Source: UBA935 sp031556725 (GTDB taxonomy: Bacteria > Bacillota > Clostridia > Lachnospirales > Lachnospiraceae). From it: a DNA stretch of 64,000 bases. The stretch covers positions 1 through 64,000 of the forward strand of contig JAVBSL010000012.1 in NCBI GenBank assembly GCA_031556725.1, in the 5' to 3' direction. Both the position numbers and the translations under genes were made by a program. Below are positions 52,749 to 61,094 of the stretch, in pieces. The first letter of the stretch is position 1; each line of letters begins with the position of its first letter. Under the pieces are notes generated by a model. The model did no database searches. It had not been told where the DNA came from and saw only the letters and a list, made by a program, of their open reading frames with translations.

Positions 52749-54533
52749 CTATATCTTAAATTTATTAATTATACTGTACATGCTTTCCGAGGAATCCTTA
52801 ACCTCATTGCTGTTTTCTTTAATCTGTGTCATATTATCGGCGATCACATCTGCTGTAGCGGATAACTCCTCGGTAGTAGCTGCGTTCTCCTGGGAAACTG
52901 CCGACAAATTGGAAACCAATTCCGCAATTGTACTGAAGTTACTCTCCAGCCCACTGTTGATCCGATAGAAGGTTTGAATTTCTTTTTCTACCGCTTTAAT
53001 GTTTTCCACGATCACTGTGTACTTCTCTTTCGTAAAGTCAACACTTTTCCGTTGATTTTCGACACCTTCCCTGACCACTGTACTTTGTGCATTGGCCTGA
53101 CCTGTATTGGTCTGAAGTCCTTGCAGCATTTCATCAATGATTCCTACCGACTTGGCTGAGTCCTCTGCCAGTTTACGGATTTCCTCCGCTACTACGGCAA
53201 AACCTTTTCCGCTCTCTCCGGCTCTTGCCGCTTCAATACTGGCATTTAGAGACAGCAGATTGGTCTGGCTGGCAATTTCCGAAATCAACTGACTTGCCTG
53301 ACTGATTTTTTCTGTACTCTCATTGATCTTATCGATCATATAAAAGATTTCTTCAAAAGCTTTTTGGTTCTGCACAGTCAAATCCATTAAGTCTTGTAGC
53401 GTCTCCAGTCCTTCCCTGGTCGCCTTAGTAATATGCTGACTGGCTTCATTAAGGGTTTCGGTACCGGCAGTGCTTTGCTCAACTATTTCGTTCATATTGT
53501 TCATTTCACTGGCAATTTTTTCTGTTTCAGCAGCTTGATGATTCGCTGAAACCGCAATATCGCTTACTGCCTCACGAATATGCTGAACCGACTCATTGGA
53601 AGCCACCGTTGCTGTGTTCATCACATCCGAAGAGTTCAACAGTTCACTCGAAGTGGTATTCATGGCTGACACGATTCCTTTTAATGATTCTTTTACGCGA
53701 ATCACTGCCGCTGCCAACATTCCCAATTCATCTTTACTATTCAGCATCAATGAATTATAAGTCAAATCATTATCCGCCAGCTTACTCATATCTTCAGCTA
53801 TCACCAGGATATTTTTACGTAAGTATCTGGCTATCATCATAGCCATCACCATTACAATAATTAAAATGCACACAATAATCGCTACCGCAATATTAGCTGA
53901 TGCAATTATATTTACCTGTAATGCATGACTTTCATAGGCACTGTATAAATCCAAAAAGTCTGTCATGGTGTTAATATATTCTCTCGTCACCCCAAACAAT
54001 TCCTGCTGCGCGGCAAAATCACCCACTTTAGTTTCCGGATTATAGCATGCCTGCCATGCTGCAAAGTCACGGCTAAAATCATTGGCAATCTGCTCAAAGG
54101 TAATCGTTCCTTTTAAGTACCCAATCGGATCATCCGTCTCTTCTGCACCATAAGTAGCCACAAACATATCCCTAGTGCTATAATTCTGATACAGCTCCTG
54201 ATTGCTCTTAATAATATCTATGGCGATCTGTACCCGATCTGCCGCCTGTTTAATATTCACATAATAATCATCAACCTGCGCAGCTCTTGCTTCTTCATCC
54301 ATATCTTCATTATATACTAATTCCAACTCGGCAACCAGGGACTGATAATAATCCCGATCCGCATTAAGCAGTGCACTTTGAGCCGTATACAGATGCTGGT
54401 TGAAAATTTCTTCCGCTTCTTTATATATCGCCGTCTGCCTTGTGCTGAAATAGATAACACATACAATAATTGTAACCATTAAGGGGACGATCATTAATAA
54501 TAATTTAGTGTATACTTTTCTGTTCTTTATCAT
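52749..54533 (-). CDS. Methyl-accepting chemotaxis protein
   Basis: 594 residues. Helix 1 (LLLMIVPLMVTIIVCVIYF), a helical outer sensor of about 170 residues, helix 2 (IAVAIIVCILIIVMVMAMMI), a HAMP segment, then the signalling domain with the hairpin tip EIASQTNLLSLNASIEAARA and GESGKGFAVVAEEIRKLAED. It passes ligand signals to CheA/CheW, which are not in the window. The ligand cannot be read. It lies between a conserved pair of operons and has its own terminator. Confidence 0.95.
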   Translation of the reverse strand: MIKNRKVYTKLLLMIVPLMVTIIVCVIYFSTRQTAIYKEAEEIFNQHLYTAQSALLNADRDYYQSLVAELELVYNEDMDEEARAAQVDDYYVNIKQAADRVQIAIDIIKSNQELYQNYSTRDMFVATYGAEETDDPIGYLKGTITFEQIANDFSRDFAAWQACYNPETKVGDFAAQQELFGVTREYINTMTDFLDLYSAYESHALQVNIIASANIAVAIIVCILIIVMVMAMMIARYLRKNILVIAEDMSKLADNDLTYNSLMLNSKDELGMLAAAVIRVKESLKGIVSAMNTTSSELLNSSDVMNTATVASNESVQHIREAVSDIAVSANHQAAETEKIASEMNNMNEIVEQSTAGTETLNEASQHITKATREGLETLQDLMDLTVQNQKAFEEIFYMIDKINESTEKISQASQLISEIASQTNLLSLNASIEAARAGESGKGFAVVAEEIRKLAEDSAKSVGIIDEMLQGLQTNTGQANAQSTVVREGVENQRKSVDFTKEKYTVIVENIKAVEKEIQTFYRINSGLESNFSTIAELVSNLSAVSQENAATTEELSATADVIADNMTQIKENSNEVKDSSESMYSIINKFKI

Positions 54534-54712
54534 ATTTCGCTTCCTCTGTGCTTATAATTTAATAAATATACTTTTTACATTTTATCATGCTTTCAAATCT
54601 TTTACTATCTAATAAAAAAAATACGCAATTATGCACAAAATCAAGGAATAAAGCAATTGCTTAATAGTCTATATTTTTACGTTTGTCTCAGGGCTGCTTC
54701 AGACAAAAAAAC

Positions 54713-54741
54713 TTGCCAATTTATTCGGATTCTTATATGAT
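54713..54741 (+). promoter_or_regulatory. Promoter candidate of the superoxide reductase gene
   Basis: TTGCCA, 17 bases, TATGAT, about 43 bases before the ATG. A stem GTTTGTCT/AGACAAA with 12-base loop lies just upstream (54681-54707). GATTATAA next to the minus-10 resembles half a PerR box, but the other half is poor. Confidence 0.5.
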
Positions 54742-54783
54742 TATAATGTAACTGATAACTTTATAAAGAAAAAGAGGAATAGT

Positions 54784-55170
54784 ATGAATAACGAACGTAG
54801 TTTTTTGAAATGTAACCATTGTGGGAATGTAATTGAAATGCTCAAAGATCAAGGAACCAAGGTGATGTGCTGTGGCCAGATAATGACCCCGTTAATTGCC
54901 AATACGGTAGATGCCGCCGCGGAAAAACATATTCCCGCTGTATCCATAAATGGTAATGTCCTGACCGTAACGGTAGGTTCTATCCCCCACCCCATGACCG
55001 ATGAGCACCATATTGCTTTTATTGTAGTTGCTCAGGGTGATAAAACTTTACGCGCTTCCTTGTCCCCTACAGGTGCCCCCTCCGCAACATTTTTAATCGA
55101 GGATGGTCCCGCAACAATTTATGAATATTGCAATTTACATGGCTTGTGGGCAACTGAATATCTGCCTTGA
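54784..55170 (+). CDS. dfx: Desulfoferrodoxin (two-iron superoxide reductase)
   Basis: 128 residues. The N-terminal centre I has CNHCG and VMCCGQ (four Cys, desulforedoxin-like iron). Centre II has EKHIPAV, IPHPMTDEHHIAFI and EYCNLHGLW (four His and one Cys), the superoxide-reducing iron site. It turns superoxide into peroxide in the cytoplasm of anaerobes. AGAGGAA precedes the ATG. The electron donor, often rubredoxin, is not next to it. Confidence 0.95.
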   Translation: MNNERSFLKCNHCGNVIEMLKDQGTKVMCCGQIMTPLIANTVDAAAEKHIPAVSINGNVLTVTVGSIPHPMTDEHHIAFIVVAQGDKTLRASLSPTGAPSATFLIEDGPATIYEYCNLHGLWATEYLP

Positions 55171-55241
55171 TCGTAAATGGGAAAACTTTGGCCCTGATAT
55201 AATGCAGCTGTTATACAACGCTATGATAAGGAGACCTTCGT

Positions 55242-56330
55242 ATGAACAAACGGATTACGTCAGCGGAATGGATTCGTGTTTTTGCCGCACTTTGTGTAAT
55301 TATGATTCATTTTGAAGCACTCAATTACCCCGATAGGAAGCACTTTGACAATATGTTCGTGGTGGTGGAATTCTTTTTCATGTTCAGCGGGTTCTTGCTG
55401 ATGCGCGGTGTATGCAAGGAGCCTTTGCCTGTAAAAGAATCTGCTGGCGGGCCGTTAACCGATTCTCTGGGGTACGTTTTTCGTAAAGCAAAGGGGGTTT
55501 ATCCCGGCTATATCATTGCATTTGTCATGGTGTTTGTATTGTCCACGATTACAAATAAGGTTGTCGGTTTGGGTAATATCCTATCTCGACTGTTCCATTT
55601 CAAGTGGGAAATCCTCTTAATGCATACAGCCGGATTCACACCCCAGCCTGCCTTTGACGCAGACTATCTGGTAGGCCCTACGTGGTACCTTGCAGCCATG
55701 TTGTTGGCAATGATTCCGGTATATTACCTGGCAAAGTACCACCGGCGGGCATACATAAATGTTATTGCACCTCTGTCAGCGTTTTTTATCTACGCTTTCA
55801 TCATGCAGACCTACGGCACAATGGACATCGGTAACGAAGTTGTTGGTTTCACATTATCTGCCAATTTACGAGCATTTGCAGGTCTTGGCATGGGATGCAT
55901 CTGCTATGCACTATATGAAAAAAATACGGTGGCAGAGTGGTCCAAAAAAACACGCAGGGCTGCCAGTATTCTTGAGATCATACTGGTGCTTGCACTATTT
56001 GTGCCAATTATATGGAAAGATGCTTTTACCCCATCCGACATGTTGTTTTGGGTGCCGGTTTTTGCAGTGCTGCTGTTCCTTTGCTTTTCAAATCAAACAA
56101 TGGTTGCACGATTTTTAAATAGCCACATCACGCGGTCAGCCGGTTACTTGGGCCGATTAAGCTTGTATATCTATTTATTCCACTGGTTTTTTGTATTGCT
56201 GTTTAAAAACATTTTTTCTGAGCCGCCGTATTGGACAGGCGTAATTACTTATTGCTCATGCGTATTTGTTTTCAGCGCATTCATAATGTGGCTGCTTGAT
56301 ATTGCAAAAACCAAAAAACGCGAGAGGTAA
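55242..56330 (+). CDS. Acyltransferase family 3 membrane protein
   Basis: 362 residues with about ten helices. SAEWIRVFAALCVIMIHFEA has the conserved Arg and His of the family, FFFMFSGFLLMRGV and GPTWYLAAMLLAMIPVYYLA follow, and GYLGRLSLYIYLFHWFF is the usual late motif. Such enzymes O-acetylate or acylate exported sugars and polymers. AAGGAG lies nine bases before the ATG. Its stop codon lies inside a strong terminator. Acceptor unknown. Confidence 0.88.
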   Translation: MNKRITSAEWIRVFAALCVIMIHFEALNYPDRKHFDNMFVVVEFFFMFSGFLLMRGVCKEPLPVKESAGGPLTDSLGYVFRKAKGVYPGYIIAFVMVFVLSTITNKVVGLGNILSRLFHFKWEILLMHTAGFTPQPAFDADYLVGPTWYLAAMLLAMIPVYYLAKYHRRAYINVIAPLSAFFIYAFIMQTYGTMDIGNEVVGFTLSANLRAFAGLGMGCICYALYEKNTVAEWSKKTRRAASILEIILVLALFVPIIWKDAFTPSDMLFWVPVFAVLLFLCFSNQTMVARFLNSHITRSAGYLGRLSLYIYLFHWFFVLLFKNIFSEPPYWTGVITYCSCVFVFSAFIMWLLDIAKTKKRER

Positions 56331-56353
56331 TCACTACCTCTCGCATTGTTTTT
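56320..56353 (+). terminator. Terminator overlapping the acyltransferase stop codon
   Basis: GCGAGAGGTA/TACCTCTCGC, 10-bp stem, five-base loop, then ATTGTTTTT. The stop codon is inside the stem. Confidence 0.88.
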
Positions 56354-56379
56354 ACAATTCATTATTAAACAATTTTCTT

Positions 56380-56559
56380 TTAGTCCATGCTGATGATTTC
56401 TTTTTTGTTATAAGAACCGCATGCCTTACATACTCTATGAGGCATCATCAGAGCTCCGCATTTACTGCATTTCACCAATGTAGGAGCACTCATTTTCCAG
56501 TTTGCTCTTCTCTTATCTCTTCTACCTTTAGAAGATTTATTTTTAGGACAGATTGACAT
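56380..56559 (-). CDS. rpmF: Ribosomal protein L32
   Basis: 59 residues, MSICPKNKSSKGRRDKRRAN at the start, then two CxxC pairs (KCSKCG and VCKACG) forming the zinc ribbon of the C+ form of L32. AAGGAGG precedes the ATG. It follows yceD by two bases, the standard arrangement. The usual downstream plsX is not adjacent here. Confidence 0.96.
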   Translation of the reverse strand: MSICPKNKSSKGRRDKRRANWKMSAPTLVKCSKCGALMMPHRVCKACGSYNKKEIISMD

Positions 56560-56561
56560 TA

Positions 56562-57083
56562 TTACACCTCCTTATGTGCGTTAAAGATATCTTTGATTGC
56601 CGCCATTCTTGGATCCGGAACGAAAGTATCACAACCGCATTCTCGCTCGTTTAAGTTTTGCCCACACACTCTGCAAATTCCCTTACAGTCCTCTTTACAC
56701 AAAACCTTGGTCGGCAAATTAATTATTATTTCATAGTACATCAAGTCTTCTACATTCAGTTGATAACCTTCCACAAATTGTGTCCAGTCTTCCTCCTCAT
56801 CCGGGATGTTCTCCGGTGTTGTTACTTCATGTGCAAACTTAAGCGCTAAGGGCACTTCCACCATCTGCAGACATCTGCTGCATGGAGTCTTCAGTACGAC
56901 TGTTGTCTCACCTTCGATCAATGCCTTATCTTTTGCAGTATTTGTAAAAGTAAATGCTACCTGCGGCTCATTGCATACCGGATAATGTTCCCCGTTACAG
57001 ATGAATTCCTTCATCTCAAGCGCAATCTGCTCTTCTTTCCTCTTACCTTCGCTCGTTAGCACATCAGTTAAATTCACTAACAT
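56562..57083 (-). CDS. yceD: YceD/DUF177 protein
   Basis: 173 residues. CSRCLQMVEVPLAL carries the conserved CxxC of the family and the C-terminus CKGICRVCGQNLNERECGC adds a Cys-rich zinc-type knot common in Firmicute members. YceD is linked to 23S rRNA accumulation and is nearly always next to rpmF, as here. Confidence 0.92.
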   Translation of the reverse strand: MLVNLTDVLTSEGKRKEEQIALEMKEFICNGEHYPVCNEPQVAFTFTNTAKDKALIEGETTVVLKTPCSRCLQMVEVPLALKFAHEVTTPENIPDEEEDWTQFVEGYQLNVEDLMYYEIIINLPTKVLCKEDCKGICRVCGQNLNERECGCDTFVPDPRMAAIKDIFNAHKEV

Positions 57084-57158
57084 AGTTGACTCCTTATGTG
57101 AATATATCTATATAACATACCCACACTCAAACAATTATACTCATGCATAAGAACTTTG

Positions 57159-58367
57159 TCAACACTTAATTTCATTGACTATCCTATAAGTATCTCTGGC
57201 AATCATCAATTCTTCATCGGTCGGGATCATCATTACGGTAACCTTGCTATCCGGTGTGGAAATCACCATATCTTCACCCCTTAGAGCATTGGCCTTTTCA
57301 TCAATTGAGATTCCCAGATATCCCAGATATTCACAAACTTTTGCTCTGACAAGACTGCCGTTTTCACCGATTCCCGCTGTAAAGCAGATCACATCCACGC
57401 CATTCATAGCGGCAGTATAAGCACCAATGTATTTCGCAATTCGATATACATAAGCTTTAATGGTTCGAACAGCTTCCGGTTTACCGGCCAGATAATCTCC
57501 CTCCACATCTCTGAAATCAGACGAACCGCCTTTTTGCATTCCCACCATACCGGACTTCTTATTTAAGATTCCGGTAATTTCCTGGACGGTCTTACCCTCC
57601 TTTTCAACCAGAAACTCAATAATCGCCGGATCGATATCCCCCGAACGGGTACCCATAATCAAACCTTCTAACGGTGTCATGCCCATCGAGGTATCAATAC
57701 ATTTACCGTTTTTCACGGCTGAGATACTTGCTCCGTTGCCCAAATGACATACGATGGTTTTTAATTCATCGTAGTTCTTACCTGACAGTTCCGCTGCTCT
57801 ATGTGATACATAAGCATGGCTGGTGCCATGAAAACCATATCTTCGCACCTTATATTTTTCATAATATTCATAAGGAATTCCATAAAGATACGCTTCTTCC
57901 GGCATAGTCTGATGAAATGCCGTATCATATACCCCTACCATCGGCGTGCCCGGCATCAGTTCCTGACAGGCCCGTACCCCGATCAAATTGGCCGGATTAT
58001 GTAACGGTGCCAGATCATTACACTCCTCGGTGGCTTTAATCACCTCATCGGTAATCAGCATCGAACCGGCAAACTTCTCACCGCCATGGACAAGACGATG
58101 ACCTACCGCCCCGATTTCATCCAAACTTTGCAAAACTCCGTTTGCAGAATCAATTAAGGCATTCAGTACCAATTTAACTGCCATTAAATGATCCTCCATA
58201 GGCACCTCAGTTGTTATCTTGGCTTCTCCCGCCGGTACATAAACCAACCGGCTTCCGTCTATTCCGATTCTTTCACATATACCTTTCGCAATGGTCTCCT
58301 CTGATGCCGCATCAATTAGCTGAAACTTCAAAGAGGAACTTCCGCAGTTAATCACTAATATTTTCAT
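57159..58367 (-). CDS. ackA: Acetate kinase
   Basis: 402 residues. VINCGSSSLKFQLID (phosphate 1), GVYDTAFHQTMPEEAYLYGI, HGTSHAYVSHRAAE and FTAGIGENGSLVR (adenosine site) are the acetate kinase signatures. It moves phosphate from acetyl-phosphate to ADP, giving ATP and acetate, the last step of acetate fermentation. It follows pta by 31 bases. Confidence 0.98.
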   Translation of the reverse strand: MKILVINCGSSSLKFQLIDAASEETIAKGICERIGIDGSRLVYVPAGEAKITTEVPMEDHLMAVKLVLNALIDSANGVLQSLDEIGAVGHRLVHGGEKFAGSMLITDEVIKATEECNDLAPLHNPANLIGVRACQELMPGTPMVGVYDTAFHQTMPEEAYLYGIPYEYYEKYKVRRYGFHGTSHAYVSHRAAELSGKNYDELKTIVCHLGNGASISAVKNGKCIDTSMGMTPLEGLIMGTRSGDIDPAIIEFLVEKEGKTVQEITGILNKKSGMVGMQKGGSSDFRDVEGDYLAGKPEAVRTIKAYVYRIAKYIGAYTAAMNGVDVICFTAGIGENGSLVRAKVCEYLGYLGISIDEKANALRGEDMVISTPDSKVTVMMIPTDEELMIARDTYRIVNEIKC

Positions 58368-58398
58368 AGTAAAATGAAACTCCTTTCTTATTGAAGCC

Positions 58399-59400
58399 CT
58401 ATTGAAGCTGGGCCTGCACTGCTGTTAATGCCACCACACCGACAATATCCTGCCAGGAGCATCCTCTTGACAGATCATTTACCGGTTTTGCAATCCCCTG
58501 CAGCATGGGACCGTAGGCTTCCGCATTTCCCAATCTCTGTACTAACTTATAGCCGATATTTCCACAATCCAAATTAGGGAAAATCAAAACATTGGCTTTT
58601 CCTGCCACTTCACTGCCCGGTGCTTTGGATTTGGCAACAAGCGGAACCAATGCCGCATCCGTCTGCAGTTCGCCGTCCACTGTCAGATGAGGATATAATT
58701 CATGGGCAATTCTGGTAGCTTCCACCATCTTATCAACCAAAGGATGTTTGGCACTGCCCTTGGTAGAATGAGAAAGCATGGCAATAATAGGTTTTGCACC
58801 TACCAGACTCTTAAAGCTCTTCGCTGAGGTATCGGCAATTGCCGCCAGCTCTTCGGCGGTAGGGTCCTGATTCAGTCCGCAATCCGCAAACAGGAAGGTA
58901 CCCTCCTCACCATAAGGACTACCCGGACAGCACATCAGGAAAAATCCCGATACCAGCTTAACCCCCGGTGCCGTTTTCAATATCTGCAAAGCCGGACGCA
59001 GGGTGTCTGCCGTGGCGTGGCAGGCTCCTGCCACCATTCCGTCAGCATCATTGGCCTTTACCATGATTACACCAAAGGTCAGGTAATCTGACAGCAATAT
59101 CTCCCTTGCCCGTTCCGGCGTCATTCCTTTGGCCTTTCTGGTTTCATAAAGCAGCTCCACATATTCGTCCAGTTTTTCATAAGTTTCCGGATTAATAATG
59201 GTCACTCCGTCCAGTTCGATCTCCAACCAGGTAGCACCATCCATAATCTTTTCGGCATTCCCGATCATAACGATATCCGCAATCCCTTCTCTGACAACAT
59301 GAGATGCTGCAATTAAAGTTCTTTTATCTGTTGTTTCCGGCAGCACGATAGTCTTTCGATCCATCCGCGCCTTGTTTTTTATTGTTTCTATGTATGACAT
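58399..59400 (-). CDS. pta: Phosphate acetyltransferase
   Basis: About 333 residues, the short Pta form lacking the N-terminal DRTGG part. KTIVLPETTDKRTLIAASHV, GACHATADTLRPALQI, FLMCCPGSPYGEEGTF and FADCGLNQDPTAEELA, then PNLDCGNIGYKLVQRLG are the PTA family blocks. It converts acetyl-CoA to acetyl-phosphate. ATG at 59400 has GAAGGAG seven bases upstream. First gene of pta-ackA; the strong promoter upstream fits high expression. Confidence 0.97.
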   Translation of the reverse strand: MSYIETIKNKARMDRKTIVLPETTDKRTLIAASHVVREGIADIVMIGNAEKIMDGATWLEIELDGVTIINPETYEKLDEYVELLYETRKAKGMTPERAREILLSDYLTFGVIMVKANDADGMVAGACHATADTLRPALQILKTAPGVKLVSGFFLMCCPGSPYGEEGTFLFADCGLNQDPTAEELAAIADTSAKSFKSLVGAKPIIAMLSHSTKGSAKHPLVDKMVEATRIAHELYPHLTVDGELQTDAALVPLVAKSKAPGSEVAGKANVLIFPNLDCGNIGYKLVQRLGNAEAYGPMLQGIAKPVNDLSRGCSWQDIVGVVALTAVQAQLQ

Positions 59401-59434
59401 TCCGGCTCTCCTTCCAAAAATTGCTCTAGCATAA

Positions 59435-59463
59435 ATTATACCGTATAACTTTTCCCGTTTCAA
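59435..59463 (-). promoter_or_regulatory. Strong sigma-A promoter of pta-ackA
   Basis: TTGAAA, 17 bases, TATAAT on the minus strand, 35 bases before the pta ATG. Confidence 0.85.
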
Positions 59464-59611
59464 GCAAAACAATTATAATGTTGCCTATTCTTGCTTGATA
59501 TTAGTATACCGTTAAGATATTGCTAAGATTGCGCCTTTTCTATTTTCTCCGGCTTCTTAAATTGTTAAAATCAATATATAAAGATAACTTAAAGAAAGGC
59601 AGGCATCCTCC

Positions 59612-59755
59612 ATGAACATCTTAATCTATGTAGTCGCTTTTATCGGTTCTGCAGCAGGCATTTTATCCTCTGCTTATTTACTTTTCAGCATTCCGGTTAT
59701 TTTAATCTGGAAATTTTATCGCAAATTCCGTTACGGACTTTCCTTAAACAGTTAG
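59612..59755 (+). CDS. Small membrane protein, 47 residues
   Basis: MNILIYVVAFIGSAAGILSS starts a peptide with one long or two short membrane helices (second: AYLLFSIPVILIWKFY) and a basic tail RKFRYG. AAAGG lies about 14 bases upstream, rather far, so translation is uncertain. It lies between the pta promoter and tmcAL, on the tmcAL strand. No known family recognised. Confidence 0.4.
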   Translation: MNILIYVVAFIGSAAGILSSAYLLFSIPVILIWKFYRKFRYGLSLNS

Positions 59756-59821
59756 TTTTTTCTTGCAACCCGACCCTTTTCATGCTACCCTTTTTATAAT
59801 AAACCACAAGAGGTAACAACG

Positions 59822-61063
59822 TTGAAAACAGTCGGTATCATTGCAGAATTTAATCCCTTTCACAACGGACATAAGTACCTGCTCGAAGAAGCCAGAAAAA
59901 TCACCGGTGCAAACTACTGTATTGTAGTTATGAGCGGTGATTTTGTGCAGCGCGGCGGTCCCGCCATGATTGACAAATATACCCGAACACAGATGGCTCT
60001 GCAAAATGGTGCCGATCTGGTTTTGGAGCTGCCGGTCTGTTATGCTTCCGGCAGTGCTGAATTTTTTGCCCGGGGTGCGGTTGCTTTATTGGATAAGCTG
60101 GGAGTCACCGATACATTGTTTTTTGGCAGCGAATGCGGTGATATTCAGCCGCTGATGGACACTGCCCGCTTCTTGTCCGGAGAAAACACAGCCTACCAAA
60201 CCCAGCTTAAAAAATATTTAAAGGATGGATTGTCTTTTCCTGTTGCCAGACAACAGGCAGCCCTCACCGAAAACAGTACCGATTTCCCCGCCGAAATACT
60301 CGACTCCCCTAATAATATTCTCGGTATAGAATATTGCAAAGCTCTTCTGCAGCGAAAGAGTGCTATTCTTCCCCAAACTCTTCTGCGGGCTGGAGCCGGT
60401 TATCATGAAACCGGTCTTTTGACAGACACTTTCAGTTCTGCATCTGCTATCAGAAAGGCGATGTGCAGCGTTACCGATATCGAATACCTGAAGACTTCCG
60501 TTCCCGCTGACGTGTTTTCCCTGTTGGCACACCTTTCCCCTGCAAATCTGCCCATTCAGGAAAATGACTTTTCCCTGCTATTGCATTACCGGCTTTTGCT
60601 GGAGACTTCTGACCGTTATACCCGCTTTTGGGATGTTAATCAGGACTTGTCCGATAAGATTGCAAAATCACTCTCTGTTTTTACTAACTATAATTCCTTT
60701 TGTCATACTCTAAAATCAAAAAACCTTACCTTTTCGCGCATCAGCCGCTGCCTGCTTCATATCTTACTTGATATCACAAATGATGATATGATGGCATATC
60801 AAAATGAAGACATTATTTTCTATGCCCGCCTTTTGGGCTTTCACAAATCAGCCGGCGAGTTACTGCACAGCATCAAGCAGAACGCTTCCGTACCGCTGAT
60901 TTCCAAACTTGCCGATGCTGCTTCTCTCCTGTCCGAAACCGGACAGCGAATGCTGCAAAAAGATATTCAGGCTGCTCACATATACAATGCCGTTTCTTCC
61001 TCCAAGTACAGTACTGCTCCAATCAGTGAATATACCCGGCAAATAGTAATCCTGCCAAATTAA
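59822..61063 (+). CDS. tmcAL: tRNA(Met) cytidine acetate ligase
   Basis: 413 residues. IAEFNPFHNGHKYLLEEARK is the nucleotidyltransferase HxGH-type site; MSGDFVQRGGPAMIDKYTRT and ADLVLELPVCYASGSAEFFA are diagnostic of TmcAL. From work on Bacillus, it activates acetate with ATP and acetylates C34 of elongator tRNA-Met. TTG start, eight bases after AGAGG. It lies divergent from pta-ackA, whose product acetate it can use. Confidence 0.92.
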   Translation: MKTVGIIAEFNPFHNGHKYLLEEARKITGANYCIVVMSGDFVQRGGPAMIDKYTRTQMALQNGADLVLELPVCYASGSAEFFARGAVALLDKLGVTDTLFFGSECGDIQPLMDTARFLSGENTAYQTQLKKYLKDGLSFPVARQQAALTENSTDFPAEILDSPNNILGIEYCKALLQRKSAILPQTLLRAGAGYHETGLLTDTFSSASAIRKAMCSVTDIEYLKTSVPADVFSLLAHLSPANLPIQENDFSLLLHYRLLLETSDRYTRFWDVNQDLSDKIAKSLSVFTNYNSFCHTLKSKNLTFSRISRCLLHILLDITNDDMMAYQNEDIIFYARLLGFHKSAGELLHSIKQNASVPLISKLADAASLLSETGQRMLQKDIQAAHIYNAVSSSKYSTAPISEYTRQIVILPN

Positions 61064-61066
61064 AAA

Positions 61067-61086
61067 GGAGAGCATCTCTGCTCTCC
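61067..61086. terminator. Hairpin between tmcAL and the diguanylate cyclase gene
   Basis: GGAGAGCA/TGCTCTCC, 8-bp stem, flanked by AAAAA on the left; serves the minus-strand gene best (T5 tail) and perhaps both. Confidence 0.65.
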
Positions 61087-61094
61087 CCATATCT

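Noticed and set aside
54732..54750. PerR operator at the superoxide reductase promoter
   Set aside because: Only the right half fits the 15-base consensus; the left half matches 3 of 7.
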